NCBI GenBank assembly: GCA_035772735.1
Contig: JASDFA010000010.1
Span: 157,978,501 to 158,042,500, forward strand
Direction: 5' to 3'
Source of the DNA: Datura wrightii
Lineage: Eukaryota; Streptophyta; Magnoliopsida; Solanales; Solanaceae
DNA length: 64,000 bases
Shown in pieces: positions 21,299 through 34,441 of this stretch (position 1 is the first letter of the stretch; each line of letters starts with the position of its first letter). The notes beneath the pieces were generated by a model. It saw only the letters and a program-made list of their open reading frames with translations. It was not told the origin of the DNA and did no database searches. A program made the translations under genes and the position numbers.

Positions 21299-23459
21299 AC
21301 CTTAAGTTATTATTGACACAATTTTGTTCACGAAATCCTTTTTAGATTCCATTGCAAGATTATCTAAAATAAATCGAGCACAAGACTTATAATTATAATA
21401 ATTTATAATTTTATAAAGATTTATTTTATGAGATGCAGAGATTGTTTTACCTGAATAGATTAAACTTTTGAATGTATTAGTAGATTAAAAATGTCAGTAA
21501 CAAATAACACAAAACTTAAATCACATAATATCAATATAATACTCAATTAAAGAAGATAACATAGTATCAATATTATGCTCAACTAAAGGAGACAATTTAA
21601 GTTAAATTATTTTGAATATAAATAGCTTGAGCTAGCATAACAATTACTATTGTCTTTTTCAAATCCACAACATAAAAAAATTCATAACATGAAAAAAAAA
21701 ATAGATTAACATGAAAACACACCATGTTAGAAATTAAATCAAAGATGTTGATGTAGAAGAATTGATGAATTAAATTATGCAATTATAAATTATTTTATAG
21801 AAGTGGAAGAATTTATAAATAAAAAAATCAAAATATAAAAATACTAAGACATTATTATTATTATTATTATTAAAAAGGGAAAAGAATTTATCGAAAAGGA
21901 AAAGAAATACAACTTCGTAACTATGAAAAAAAAGGGAAGTTTATGTTTTCAAATGAAAGAGGAAAAAGAAAATTTCGTGGGTTTTTTTTTTTCATTTTGT
22001 AAAAGGTTTACACTATGAATAAATTCATATCAAAATAGAAAATCAAATAATAAAATAAAATAAAATAATTCACGATTATCAGAAAAGAAAAAAAGATGAT
22101 TTTTTTTAATTTTATTGTAAATTTATACAACAAATAGAATTATGTCAAAAATAAAAAATCTACTATGGTAAAATAAAATGATGAAAATAATAAAAAATGG
22201 TAAAAATAGAAAATGACAATTTTGTCTATTGCGGAGTTTTTTAATGAAGGGCAAAAAGTTCAATCAACATTTATAAAGCCTTCATACTTTTAATGTAGTA
22301 TAGACAAATAGTTGATATAGTTGGTATATATAAAATGATGGATTTTTTTACAAAATATAAACTTGTGGGTCAAATTTTGCATTTGAAAAATCTCATTTCG
22401 TAATTTAAAATCTCAAATCAAGCTTTTTGAAGAATTTAAAATTTTATCTCTTGATTTGAAATTATAAGATAAAATCGCATGTCAAAATGCTAATTTCATC
22501 GCATAATTTCATATCGCGATATAAAATTACATGTCTAAACGTCTGCTAAATGTATTGGTGAATGATCCAAAATCTGGTTATAATCTAAACAAGGCCCCTT
22601 AAAATAGGCTGTTTGTGCACATCCTCCCTTATTTAAGTTTGACTAGTGTGTGAACACGTGCAACGTATGTGTATCCCATGCTGATAAATATAAATCTCTT
22701 ATAACAATGTAAATAAAGTGATTGGTTATATAGGAAAAAAAAAAGATAACCTGATAAAAAATAAATCTATACACACAATATCTTTTATTATTACAAATAC
22801 AATCTTATCAAAGAGAGAGTAAAAATTATAGTAGAAGCAAAAATCTATGAGAAAAATAAGAGAGAACATATATTTAAATAGGAGAAAATAGAAGGGAAAA
22901 AACACCATTAAAAGATCTTTTATTATATCATGAAAATTTTATGTTCATTCGTATAAAACTTACACGATAATAACTGAGAATAATAATATTAAAATTATCA
23001 CTCAACTATAATAATCAAAAATCAAAAAAAATTCAAATAAAAATCACTCAACTATCCAAGGTAACCGAAGGAAAGAAGAGTAGAATCCTAACTTAAATAG
23101 AAAAAGTATCTTTCTGCGGATAAAAACACGACCACTATATGTTTTTTTGACTTGAATCTGCCATCACGTCCTCTTATAAATAGTTCAAGAAATAAACATA
23201 AAAGAATAAAAAAAATTGAAGCACTAAATATATTGAGAATTCAATCTTTAAACCTATTTAATAAGAAAAACAAAGTGCCCGAAACGTTTCACATTTATGG
23301 TGATAATGTCTTCCACTTTTTTTTAGAATGAAGAAGAAAATGTCTTCCATATTTTTCTTTTTTCTGATTTTACTTCTTCTTTTTTTTTACTTCTTCTTTT
23401 ATTATTTTTATTGGATGTATATTTACATTTTTTCACTAAAAAGGTTTTGAAATAATTAG

Positions 23460-23460
<1 letters not shown>
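21299..23460. other. AT-rich intergenic DNA, no gene seen
   Basis: Runs of A and AAATAAAA motifs dominate. A segment at about 22587-22640 (CCTTAAAATAGGCTGTTTGTG) repeats one at about 15953. A weak segment at about 22365-22545 ends TGTCTAAACGTCTGCT, resembling the termini of the dispersed repeat family at 4.2 and 10.8 kb. Small open frames are low-complexity. Confidence 0.5.

Positions 23461-23463
<3 letters not shown>

Positions 23464-23513
<50 letters not shown>
23464..23513. repeat. (AT)n microsatellite
   Basis: An uninterrupted AT dinucleotide run of about 50 bp. Confidence 0.95.
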
Positions 23514-23515
<2 letters not shown>

Positions 23516-24359
23516 TCAATACTTCAAGAAATTAAATAGACTATAATAAATTTAATTTCTCATCGAACTAATTCATTGTAAAGTGTTTAATTGTCTAATA
23601 ATAAAACTTCTAATTTAATATAATTATTAAATAAATAAATATTTTATAATATTTTAAATTTAATAGGGATAAAATTGTAATCTAACTTTGAACTTTAAGG
23701 GCTTCCTACTTATGTAATAATATGATGTGCTAGTATTTTAACTTTAGGAGAGTGGATTGGAGCCGGCAACTCTAAAAAGTTGAAGATATATCTGCACAAA
23801 TTCACCTATATTTTCAGGTGGTATTTATTTTTGTCCTTTAAATTTTGTAGTATTTAATTTTTACTTTTTAATACTTTAAATATAAATAAGTGGTCAAAAA
23901 TATTCTCAAATGAAACAACAAACAATTTTTTATGGGATAATAAATTTATATTTTCATACCGTAATATCCCACAAGTTATATCGTAAATGGCATAACAAAT
24001 TATATCATATGCCGGAAGGACATAATGTGTTTTCAAAGAGAAAGACAACATGCAAACCCACATATTCATTAACATTCAACGGTAGCTACCAAATTTTTTC
24101 TCTCTAAAAATGATAAAGAACATATGCCCCGAAAGACATAACTTGAATTTCTGAATACTACAACAAATTCTGAAAAACACTACACAACTTATGACACATA
24201 TATAATTTAATTTCTATAAAATTTATGCCGAGTGAGATAAAATTTTCTAAACTTATGACGAGTGCATTAGATCTGGATAAATAAAGATACTTTGGTCGAT
24301 AAAATTTCATTAAATGAGTGGTACGAACAAAAATTAATGACCATCAGATTTGAAGATAA

Positions 24360-25070
24360 AACGTAAAAACCACCTCGAAATAGAGGCAATTTGTGCAAAA
24401 CTTCCTTCTTCGACCCCATAAAAATACAGGCAAGTTACATATTTGGCCGAGCGGTCAAAATAATTACATATATATTGTATATCATATAATAATATTGTAT
24501 AGGGTAAAGACAAGCTTGATACGTGGACAAGTTAGGAAGAGGACACGTGTTAAAAAGGTGAATACGATGGTCAGTTGGAAAGAGACATGTGGAACATAAA
24601 TGCATGGTCGGTCAAACGATACACATCAACATCCCGAATAAAGTAGTATTACAACTTACTGGAAGAATGGAGTCGGATGTAGACTAAGCATCCAAATAAA
24701 GAAAAAGTAAAAGTGAGACAATCATTACACGGTCATTTCGAAATCAACGCCATCCGTTGCACCATCAACCATCAAAGTCATTTATTTTTCATTTAAAACT
24801 AATCAATATATAATAAATGCCATATATTAAACCTTGAGATTCCGTAAATCCTATAAAAGGGACGACACTCCCTCTAGAGAAGAGCTTCGATTCATATGAA
24901 AATACATATTTAAATCAATATAAAGATTTTCTTATTCGTGTTCTTAGCATCAAATCAAGTGTTTCTTAGTTTCTTAATCGTTGTCACTTTTGTCAAAGGA
25001 AGAATCCTTGATTCGTTATAAAGGAATCAATCATATCGTTCCACTTACATGCCATCAAACTATTGTTTTA
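24360..25070 (+). promoter_or_regulatory. Promoter-like block, possibly part of an LTR
   Basis: The segment is less AT-rich than its flanks and contains a strong core promoter signal, CCTATAAAAGGGACGACAC near 24850-24868. It is followed by CTCTAGAGAAGAGCTTCGAT and a T/C-rich leader. No long open frame lies downstream. A TATA box followed by a short leader and no gene is typical of an LTR, but I could not find clear TG...CA ends or a target-site duplication. The function is left open. Confidence 0.35.
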
Positions 25071-25079
25071 TTTACTTTT

Positions 25080-26080
25080 ATTTCGTTATCTAATTTCTGT
25101 ATTATTTCATCTTTTATGTCAAATTAGCCACATATTCTTTAAGTTTCATTATAAATTTAATTGTACCTATTTTTAGGGTAAACGAACATGCAAGAAAATA
25201 TGTATTTACTAACTATTATTTTAATGAGGGACTATACAACATAATTTTTTTCTAAAAAAAAAGGAGAACAAGCTAAAGAAACAAAAGAAATGGGCTCGTG
25301 ACACCTTGGTTTAACAAATATGAAAAACAAAGTTGCAAATAAAAGAAATTGAAGTTTTTTATACAGCTCTGCAAGTTTGAGTTGCTTTTGAAAAAAAAAA
25401 AAACAAAACCAAAACTACTAGTAAAATTGATCTGTAAGTTTTTCGAAAGTTAGAATCTGCAAAAACTCCAGACTCATGTTTGCAAAATTTCAAAGGCCAC
25501 AATAAATAGCTGTAGAATCTTATAGGGGGTAACATAACAGAGTAATGAACACTCAAAATCTCATGTCTCCCAATCTTTAGCTGTTGTGAGAGATATTGAA
25601 CTATCACAGATAACCACTTTTCATCTTATGTAATTAGGTTTCAAATTTTATTGGTAAATTTCACATCATTGTCATCAAATTTCACTAGTGGAATTTGAAA
25701 TATTATAACATTGATTATTTTTCAAAAATAGAGTCGAAAAATATTCCAGCAAATATTATTTTTTTGTATGTTTCTTACTAGAAGATTGTGAGTGGATGAT
25801 TTAGTAAGAATGACATTGAAAGTGAACGATCTTAAACTTTTGACCTCAATTTCCCATTGCCAAAACTTCAATATCAACAAATTTTTGTCTTTTGATCTTA
25901 AAGTTTTACTAACAGACAAACGGGATTCAAAAATTTAAAACCCCTCATTTCCTAAGTTATTGGGTAATTTCCTGGTTGTTAGTGCTAAAAGAATATGAGC
26001 TCGCTACCTTTTTCTCCTATTGTGGCCCAAAATGAAATTAGACTTCCTAGATGTTTAGAACCAACGGTTGTGTTGGACTA
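25080..26080. other. Intergenic DNA, no gene seen
   Basis: No supported coding, RNA or repeat feature is visible. Open frames at 25359-25607 and 25722-25919 (minus) have no recognisable motifs. Confidence 0.45.
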
Positions 26081-26084
26081 GGGA

Positions 26085-27387
26085 TGGCAATGAACAATGC
26101 ATGTATGAGGCGGGTTAAGACAAACGCCAATTGACCTCTATTTTTATAATGGAGAAAGAATAATCTTTCTTCTAACCCGAGGTTCAGGTATTCCGATCCG
26201 AAACACAGAGCATACTCCTGCGATGCGGCCGTGCGGGGCAGATCAAAATAAAAAGTTTCTAATTCTATGCTATTGCAGGTTTAGTTTGCTCTTCCTAAAA
26301 ACTATATGAGTATTTATAGGGGTGGACATTCGATTTTAAAAAATGTGCACCGTACACCGAACCAATCATTGTTTCACTAAAGCCTATTGTCAGAGTTGTT
26401 GATGGAGGTTTGCATCTATGATGCTACTGGACATTGTGGTGGCTCTGACTCTGATTTTGCAAAAGCTTGATTTATTTTATTTGAATGAGGACCTGTCATA
26501 CTGTAAATAATGTGAATGGGTGATAAATTCCTATGGAAAATGTGAATCTTAAATGAGCTCTACTCATGGACAGAAAAGTTGAGGCAACCAATCATTGTTT
26601 AACTACAGCAGTGCTGTTTCCCTTTAGTATTCAGTTGGAACATGGAACAGCTTTTGAATTCATCTCTGATTTACACATTTTCTTGCATTTATTCAGCTAA
26701 AACATGGAACATCTTAAAGATCCATCGCTACATTCTTGCTTGTTTGCAGGATATATATGTACCATGTCGACTGTCGAGTCAATCTCTTATACACATTTCT
26801 CAATTTATTTGTGAGAAGTGCACCAGCAAGCAGCTAGCAGCACTAGCAGTATGAGGAATGAGGAATTGAAGATTTAGGTTAAATGTTGGGTTGAATTTTG
26901 AGATTTTTGGGTTAAATGTTAAATGACTTAAATTAATAATGAAATGAAAGTCTAAATTTTAAACAGGTTGGGTACTTGTGTTTATAAAACATAAATATAA
27001 ATATTAGTTTAAGATATAATTAATAAAATTTCAGTTCTTCGGTGTATCGAAGAATTGTGACCTTCAAATCGAACACCAAACTGAAAAATTGAACTTTCCG
27101 GAAAAAATTGAAACCGAAAAATTAAATTAATTCGATCGGTTCGATTTTTCAATTCTTCAATATTTATGCCCACCCCTGCAATAATATAATTTTAAATTTG
27201 AAGATGTCACTTTCTATCTTTGCATCACAACCTTAATGAATTTAAGAGAGGCAGGGTGGATTGAAATAACAAATTATATTATGCGGAGGTAAAGTCTTCG
27301 TAGATCTATCTTAAGATGACTTGTTTCCCAACTAAACGAACCCTCACAGATTTACTCCACAACTGCACGGCTTCATTTATCATCCCT
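26085..27387. mobile_element. Probable nested hAT-like elements
   Basis: The outer ends TAGGGATGGCAATGA (26085) and TCATTTATCATCCCTA (27387) are roughly inverted. Inside them lies a second inverted pair, AGGGGTGGACAT (about 26318) and TTATGCCCACCCCT (about 27176). Both end types are familiar from plant hAT elements. The same CCAACGG phrase lies just outside the outer ends in inverted orientation. No exact 8-bp duplication is visible for either pair. The interior contains no transposase that I can recognise. Confidence 0.4.
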
Positions 27388-27507
27388 AGCCGTTGGTTCC
27401 ATTTGATAATTTTTTATTTTCCCTTATTTCATATTTATTAAATATTTTAAATTCAACATACTTTTTTAAAAAAAAAAATATTTGTATGTGTTTGAATTAT
27501 ACAGTTA

Positions 27508-27897
27508 GGGGTCGTTTGGTAGGGAAATAAATAATTCCGAGATAACTAATTTCGGGTTGAAATAATTTGAAATTGTTATCCTACCTTTAATAAGGAGTAA
27601 GGAATAAATAATTTCGAGATTAATTTTTGAATGGTTTATCTCATATTTGATTGACATAAAATCTCCGGATAAGCTATCGTGGGATAGTTTTATCCTACCC
27701 TTAATGTGTCATAACTAATTCCGGAATTAGTAATCCCAAGGTTTTGCTCCAATCAAACGAGGAATAAACCATCCAAAAATTAATTCCTAGACTATTTATT
27801 CCTTATTTCTCATTGAAGGTAGAATAACAATCTCGCAGATTATTTCAATTCTAGATTAATTATCCCGAAATTATTTATTTTCCTATCAAATGACCCC
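27508..27897. mobile_element. Tourist-like (PIF/Harbinger) foldback MITE
   Basis: The left end GGGGTCGTTTGGTAGGGAAA faces the right end TTTTCCTATCAAATGACCCC, and complementarity continues for almost 40 bp (AATAAATAATT, then CGAGATAA/CGGGATAA). A TTA target-site duplication lies at 27505-27507 and 27898-27900. The interior is also palindromic: GGAATAAATAATTTCGAGAT and ATTAATTTTTGAATGGTTTA face AACCATCCAAAAATTAATTC. The GGG...GTTTGGT ends and the TTA site fit Tourist-like elements. At 390 bp it is non-coding, and its transcript would fold into a long hairpin. Confidence 0.88.
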
Positions 27898-27900
27898 TTA

Positions 27901-30512
27901 ATTTACGATCTTTAAGAAATTCTTCCGAATATTTAACTTATTAAAAAGTAAAATTTGAAAGTGATTAAATATCCATTACATTTATACAGTATTACTGTAA
28001 AATATAATTTACATGATTTATGCATCCTAATTTGATTATTTTTAGTAGTGTTTTGCCAACTAAACATATTCAAAAAATTTAATTCTCCAATGTTAGATTA
28101 ATTTATTCTAAATATGTGGAAATTTATATAAAATATTAACTCCACTAGTCATTTATAGTACCAAATACTCGAGGTAAATAACTCAATTTTTAATTAAATG
28201 CATAATTTGACTTTCTTATATCATGGGTGTCAGCATATAATATTATACCAATTTTAGAAAATATATACATAAAATATCTAGTTTTACCGAGAGACCGCGG
28301 GTTCTCGTGCCTCATAATTAATACATAAATTCGCCCATGGCTACTATAATGAGGTGCTATTATATATGTATACTGACATTTGACGTTTAGATGTCATTTA
28401 GCTATTATAAACAAAAATACGAAAAAGGTTAGTTTGATGATTTTGTGTGCCATGAAAGTAGAATTTATTTGCTAATCAATTTAACCAAAAAAATAAAAAG
28501 AGTATGAATATAAAATACGCAAACACTAATAATATTTTCTCCTGAAGTTATGACCATAACGGATAGACACTATTTAAATATAATTTTTTTCTTTTATATA
28601 CTTACACTTGAAATTTACTATGTGCATGAATGAATGATGATTATCATAAATATTATATATTTTATTTTTATACATACCATATTTATTACAAAATATTATG
28701 ATATAATATTTAATTATGACTGTTATAAATAAATTTTTTTACAAAAAGTGTAACTCTATAATAAATGTCACTGCTGTTTGATATTATAAAAAAGTAAAAT
28801 ATAACATGCAAAATTTTTTTTTTTTAAAAAAAATATCAGGACTATTATAATAAATAATGTTATAAGAAATATATGTTGTAATGAATTTTTATTATATATC
28901 ACAAAACATGATATTATTTTTTTGGTAATTAAAGAATTTTATTACCAAGTAAATATGTAGATCAAGTACAAACGTTGGATATATGGTCCCAACACAGTCT
29001 ATCAAGCATATTGGCAACATCCCATCATAAAACATATTTATTTAGTGTGCATTCTGGTTAATTACCATGATGAATATTTTTCTTATTTCATTTACAAAAT
29101 ATCTCCTTTTTTTCTGTATGCCGGTAATTGCTACTTCTTTTCTTTAGTCAAAATAACTTTTTTAAATCGAGATTAAAAATCTATCAAAAATAATTTTCTA
29201 TTCAAAAAATAACAATAGAGTCTGTGACATTTTAATTTTTTTAAACCTTACTTATAGAACTATATTTCAGTACAACGTTGATTATTTTGATATGAAAAGC
29301 AGTTCACAAGCACATGCTTGAGATAAAGTTGTCCCCAAGAATAATTTGGTGATTGGGATTCAAACATGAAATTTCCATATCATAATTATTATTGTGACTT
29401 AACATCATTAAAGGGAGACATTAACATAAATTGTTTATTTCCTCCATTTAATGTTAAATATTTATTCTTTGCTACAAATATTTTAATAGTTCTAAAACGA
29501 CTTAATATATTAAATTAAAGAGAGGGTTCAATTTGGTATCATATTATTCTATCCTAGTATAATCTTCAAATCACTTTAATTTCTCCTCCTTTTTTTTTTT
29601 CCAATTGAATGGTTTGTGGAATTGATGGAAATATATAACATTAATAAGATACTACTCCCTTTTTCTTCTCTGTCAATGTATATTCCAAAAGTGAAAAAGT
29701 AGAGTGCAATTAATTTTAATTAAAAAAGACTTTGAACTATTTTTGAAGCGACTCGATCTAAATAATTTTGTCATTTTTTATAATTTATTTTAAATTTTAA
29801 ATTTTTCTTACGAGGAATTATTATGTTACACATAAAACATTTAAATTTTTTTTTTTAAATTCAAATTATAAGAGGTCATAAAAAAAAATCGTTTCCTTCC
29901 CTCTCTGCGATGAACTCAATAATTGAAGAATTAACAAAAGGCTAATCTATTAATTAAGAATCAATAAATTAGTCCGATCTTTATCTTTTCCCTTTTCTAG
30001 ATAAGTTGCCTTTTTCTAAAACTCCACAGAAATGATTGTAACCACACAATATGATTGAATAAATTTGAAAATGTCATAGCAAGAGAAATCAATTAGCTAT
30101 CCATGTACTAATAGTACCATATAAAAATAAATTATTATATCAGTATTACTTTCGGTAAACTAAACATTTATTTCAGATTAATTGGCCTACTAAAAAGGTT
30201 CCTTTTTTTATTTTTTGAAAAGAAGTTACAAAAGTGGTGCCAAATAAAGTTGTAGTTTGGGTGTAAGGTAGCGGAAATTTCCACAGATTATGTAACTTGG
30301 TTTAAACTTTTTTATTGAAAATAAATGATAAAAGAGAAAAGGGTCAAATTTTTACCTGAATATTTTATTGGCGGTTTTAAATTTTGCTACGTGTGCCACT
30401 ATTAATAAATGCAAATTTTCGACAGATATTTCTGATGAAATTCGATAGAATCAATATCGACGAGTAAATTTAATCAAATATTTGTTGAAAATTCTCATTT
30501 TTTAACTTATGG
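27901..30512. other. AT-rich intergenic DNA, no gene seen
   Basis: No coding signal is visible. A segment from about 29650 (ACTACTCCCTTTTTCTTCTC) resembles one end of a Stowaway-type element, but I could not find a matching right end. Confidence 0.5.
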
Positions 30513-30517
30513 CATTA

Positions 30518-30889
30518 TGAACTTATTTAAGAGTTGTAGATCATGAACTCTTACATATGAATGAAGATTTCAAGAAGAAGATGACGATCATAAATTAAAG
30601 GAGAAGAAAGAAGATATGAATGTAAGAAGAAGAAGAAGTATTTCAATACGGAGTTATGAATGTGATTCTCATTATATTGAATCTCTTAAGTGAGTACTTT
30701 ATCATGAAAAAAATGATTTTATTTATAGCTTCAATTCTAGCTCACTAGATATAGTAGAGCTGACCGAAAGTATGCCAATTACTTGGATGATAATTAGTTG
30801 TATAACTATTTGTTAATAGAATTTCCTAACTAACTTAGTAATTGTTTTAACCAATTTCTAAAACTCCTGATCTTCCACTTTCTTTAACA
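30518..30889 (-). repeat. 3' LTR of the first copia element
   Basis: 372 bp. On the minus strand it starts TGTTAAAGAAAG and ends TTAAGTTCA. It is shorter than its partner; the partner has, for example, an extra copy of CCACTAGTTGCATAA. Confidence 0.92.
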
Positions 30890-30904
30890 CTCCCCTTCAC
30901 GTTA
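30890..30904 (-). other. Polypurine tract of the first copia element
   Basis: On the minus strand GTGAAGGGGAG directly precedes the 3' LTR. This is the expected place for the primer of plus-strand synthesis. Confidence 0.8.
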
Positions 30905-32590
30905 GGTGCCATGAAGAGGCTTAACACACCTAACTGGGAAGTAAGATAGTTATGATGTACTCTAGTTAATCCTTTGGTCATTAGATCACCAGGCTGATCT
31001 CTTGTTGGAATGTGCTGAGGTTGGATTAGCCCTAGTTGTATCTTCTCTCTAACAAAGTGACAGTTAATCTCAATATGCCTTGTTCTCTCATAGAACACTA
31101 GATTTGCAGCTATCTGCATGGCTGATTTGCTGTCACTATACAGATTGACTGGTAAACTGATCTTGAGGTTTAACTCATCTAACAAGCTAAGTATCCATAT
31201 AAGTTCTGTAGTTGTTGATGTCATACTTCTGTATTCTGCTTCTGCAGAACTCCTGGAGATCGTTGTCTGTTTCTTGAATTTCCGGGAGATTAATGAATCT
31301 CCTAACTTGATTAGAAATCCAAATACTGACCTTCTGGTATTAGGACAAGCTACCCAATCAGCATTACAAAAGGCAGATACTTTGTCAATACGGTTACTTG
31401 TTATCAAGATTTCTTGTCCTGGTTGAGACTTAACATATCTGACAACTCTCATAGCAGCTTCCATGTGAGATTTCTTAGGTTGTTGCAAGTATTGACTCAG
31501 TGTTTGCACACTCAATTAAATGTCTGACCTTGTTACTGTAAGATATAGTAACTTGCCAATCAACTTTTGGTAGGGAGTAATTCTGATAATAATGGATCTT
31601 CAGTGTTACTATTCTTGTGATCATCATATTCTCTAGTTGTAAGTTTCACATTTATATCCATAGGGGAGTAAGAAGGCTTGGAGGTTGATAGTCCCAGTTC
31701 AGATATAAGTTTCAAAGAGTACTTTCTTTGATGCATCAATATGCCTTTATCACTTCTGGCAAATTTTATCCCAAGAAAGTACTTCAACTCACTCAAATCC
31801 TTCATTTTGAACACTTGATGTAGTACAACTATGGTTTCATTGATTAGCTCCAGATTGTATCCAGTTACTAACATGTCATCCAAATACACTAGGATTATTG
31901 TAGTGCCCTTTTCTGTTCTTTGTGTAAACAGTGCATGATCATGCTGGCTTTGGCTAAATTTCAGTTTCAAAAGTGTTTCTGTTAACTTGGCATTCCATTG
32001 CCTAGGTGCTTGCTTTAAGCCATATAGAGATTTAGTAAGCCTCACATACAGGTTTAGACTCCCCTTGGCTCAGAAATTCTTGGGGTAATTCTATATATAT
32101 TTCATCATGTAGATCACCTTGTAGGAATGTATTATAAACATCCATTTGGTATATGCGCCAGCTTCTTGATGTTGCAATTGCCAACACTGTTCTAACAATG
32201 ACCATTTTCTCAACAGGTAAAAAAGTTTCTTGATAATCAATCACTTCTTGTTGACTATATCCTTTGGTAATCAACCTAGCTTTGAACCTTTCTATCTCAC
32301 CACTAGCCTTGCATTTAATCATGTACATCCATTTGCAACTAATAGGTTTTTTGCCCTCTGGTAGTTCCACTATGGTCCATGTATTGTTATTTTAGAGAGC
32401 CCTCTTTCTCTAGTTTTATTGCTTGTATCCATCTAGGATCCTTAATAGCTTCAGAATAACTGCTAGGCTCTGTAATAGAAGAAAACACAAATAAGTATGC
32501 TTGGTATTTAGATGACAGTTGTTCATAGGGCACATAGTTAGCTATTTCATATTTAGTGTCCTGAATAGAACTTAGAGACACAAAATACTT
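30895..32590 (-). pseudogene. copia reverse transcriptase and RNase H, decayed
   Basis: Pieces lie at 32387-32593, 32032-32370, 31560-32045 and 30847-31515. The reverse transcriptase begins near ISCKWMYMIKCKASGEIERF and has QMDVYNTFLQGDL; the next piece has the catalytic YLDDMLVTG (YVDD in most relatives). The RNase H part shows NADWVACPNTRRS, SRSSAEAEYRSM and LYSDSKSAMQIA. Near its end, EINCHFVRE has Asn where relatives usually have Asp. Frame changes between the pieces, at about 32380, 32035 and 31530, break the polyprotein. Confidence 0.9.
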
Positions 32591-33056
32591 CATCTAGATT
32601 GGAGGTTGTTTGTCTCTTGTAGAAGTTCTGAGTGACCTAGTCTGTCTTGTGGCAACTGCATCAATTTGGCTAGTATTTACTTGTATGCTAGGAAGATGAG
32701 CTGCTGAGTCATAGTCCCTTGTAGTAAGATCCTCTATAGGATTACCATTTGTGATTGATGTAACAGTTTCAACAGACTGTAGTTCACTATTTCTAAAGGA
32801 ACTCTCATCATTTGTAAGATCAGTAGAAAAGTTAATGTGAGTAAAGAGTGGGATATTAATATTCTACACTTTGAAATGAAACTCAATTTCCTTAAATATA
32901 ACATCTCTATTAATTGAAAACATATGACTATCCATATCATACAATATATATCCTTTTTGTACTTCTGAATAGCCCTTAAATACAGCAGACTTAGTTTTAG
33001 ATTGCAATTTATCAATCTGATTCATAATTTTAGTAAAACATAAGCACTCTAATACT

Positions 33057-33961
33057 CTAAAAATGATCTAAAAAAGGTTTTCTATTGTATAATCTCTCAT
33101 AGGTTGAATTCCCTATCACTGAAGAGGATAGTCTATTTATGATGTACACAACAGTAAGAACACACTGTCTCCAAAATTTTATAGGATTATGTGCTTGTAA
33201 TCTAAGAGCTCTTGTGACTTCTAATATATATCTATGTTTTCTCTCAGTCACACCATTTTATTGGGGTGAATAAGCACAGGTTCTTTGATGAGTTATTCCA
33301 AGTTCCTTAAACAATGTTTGGCATACATCATTGACAAACTCAATTCCATTATCAATTCTGCACATTTTGACAGTTTTATCAAATTGGTTTTTGATGTAAG
33401 ATAGGAAATATTTCATAATAACACACATATCAAACTTCAATCTTAAAAAGTAAATCCATGTCATTCTTGTATAGTCATCAAGAATTGTTAAGAAGTATTT
33501 ATGTCCATGGGTACTTTGTAAGGTCCCCAAATGTTCATATGTAGAATATCAAAGCTAGATGTACTTCTTATACTGCTTTTAGGAAATGGAAACCTAGTCT
33601 GTTTTGTACTAGGACACACAAGACACTTGTTAACTACTTTTGCTATACTATCAAATTTGTCATACAGTAGCTTGAATAGGGTGGAAGTGGACACATGTCC
33701 AAACCTATTTTGCCATAGGCTAATATCACTACTACTAGTACTTATTTTTTTAGATGCATTAGCTACTAGTTTTACTGCATGAGAACCAGATTGATTGAGT
33801 AGGTAGAGGCCATCTTCCTCTCCACCAATCTCCATCACCTTCCCACTTGAGAGATCCTGAAAAATGCAAAAGTCAGGGTAGAATAAAGCAACATAGTTTA
33901 ACTTCTTGGTGGCTTTGGATACTAACATCAAATTATATTTAAATTGGGGTATCAAAAACAC
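33057..33961 (-). pseudogene. copia integrase, decayed
   Basis: The zinc-binding half (33488-33961) has FGHVSTSTLFKLL and NKCLVCPSTKQTR. The catalytic half continues with LTILDDYTRMTWIYFL and RIDNGIEFV, then ERKHRYILEVTRAL in the next piece. In the segment that normally reads xDxWGP, the residue is Asn (HMNIWGPYK), so the first catalytic acid appears lost. An in-frame TAA interrupts the sequence after CAYSPQ (near 33258), just before the ERK motif. Confidence 0.9.
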
Positions 33962-34441
33962 ATGTTTAAGGGTGTTTCTGTCAGAAATAGTACTTGTACC
34001 TGTATGAGTGACTAATGAGATTCTCCATTAGAAAGATATACCTTTTTTGAATTTGTATTTTTAGCTATTGAAGTCTTATTTAACATGTTTGTATTAGATA
34101 CCATATGATTAGTTTCCCCTGTATCTATGATCCATCTTAGATACTAGTAAGGCAGTGCTAACATCTTTGGTGTTCATACCTCGCAGGTTACTGGTACCTG
34201 CTACATTTGCAACGGCACTTGCACTAGTGAAGTTGTTGTACTTATTCCTGCTAAGCATCTGCAGTAATTGTTCATATTGATCCTTAGTAAAAACTCAAGC
34301 TCCAGCTCCAGATTGTTCTAATCCACTTGTTTCCATCCTTTGATATAGACCAGTAGAATTTGTCATGATAAGATCTTGACTAGAACTGTCAAATGATAAG
34401 ATGATTGCACTTTTGTTCTTTGAACCACTAGAGTTGGGACA

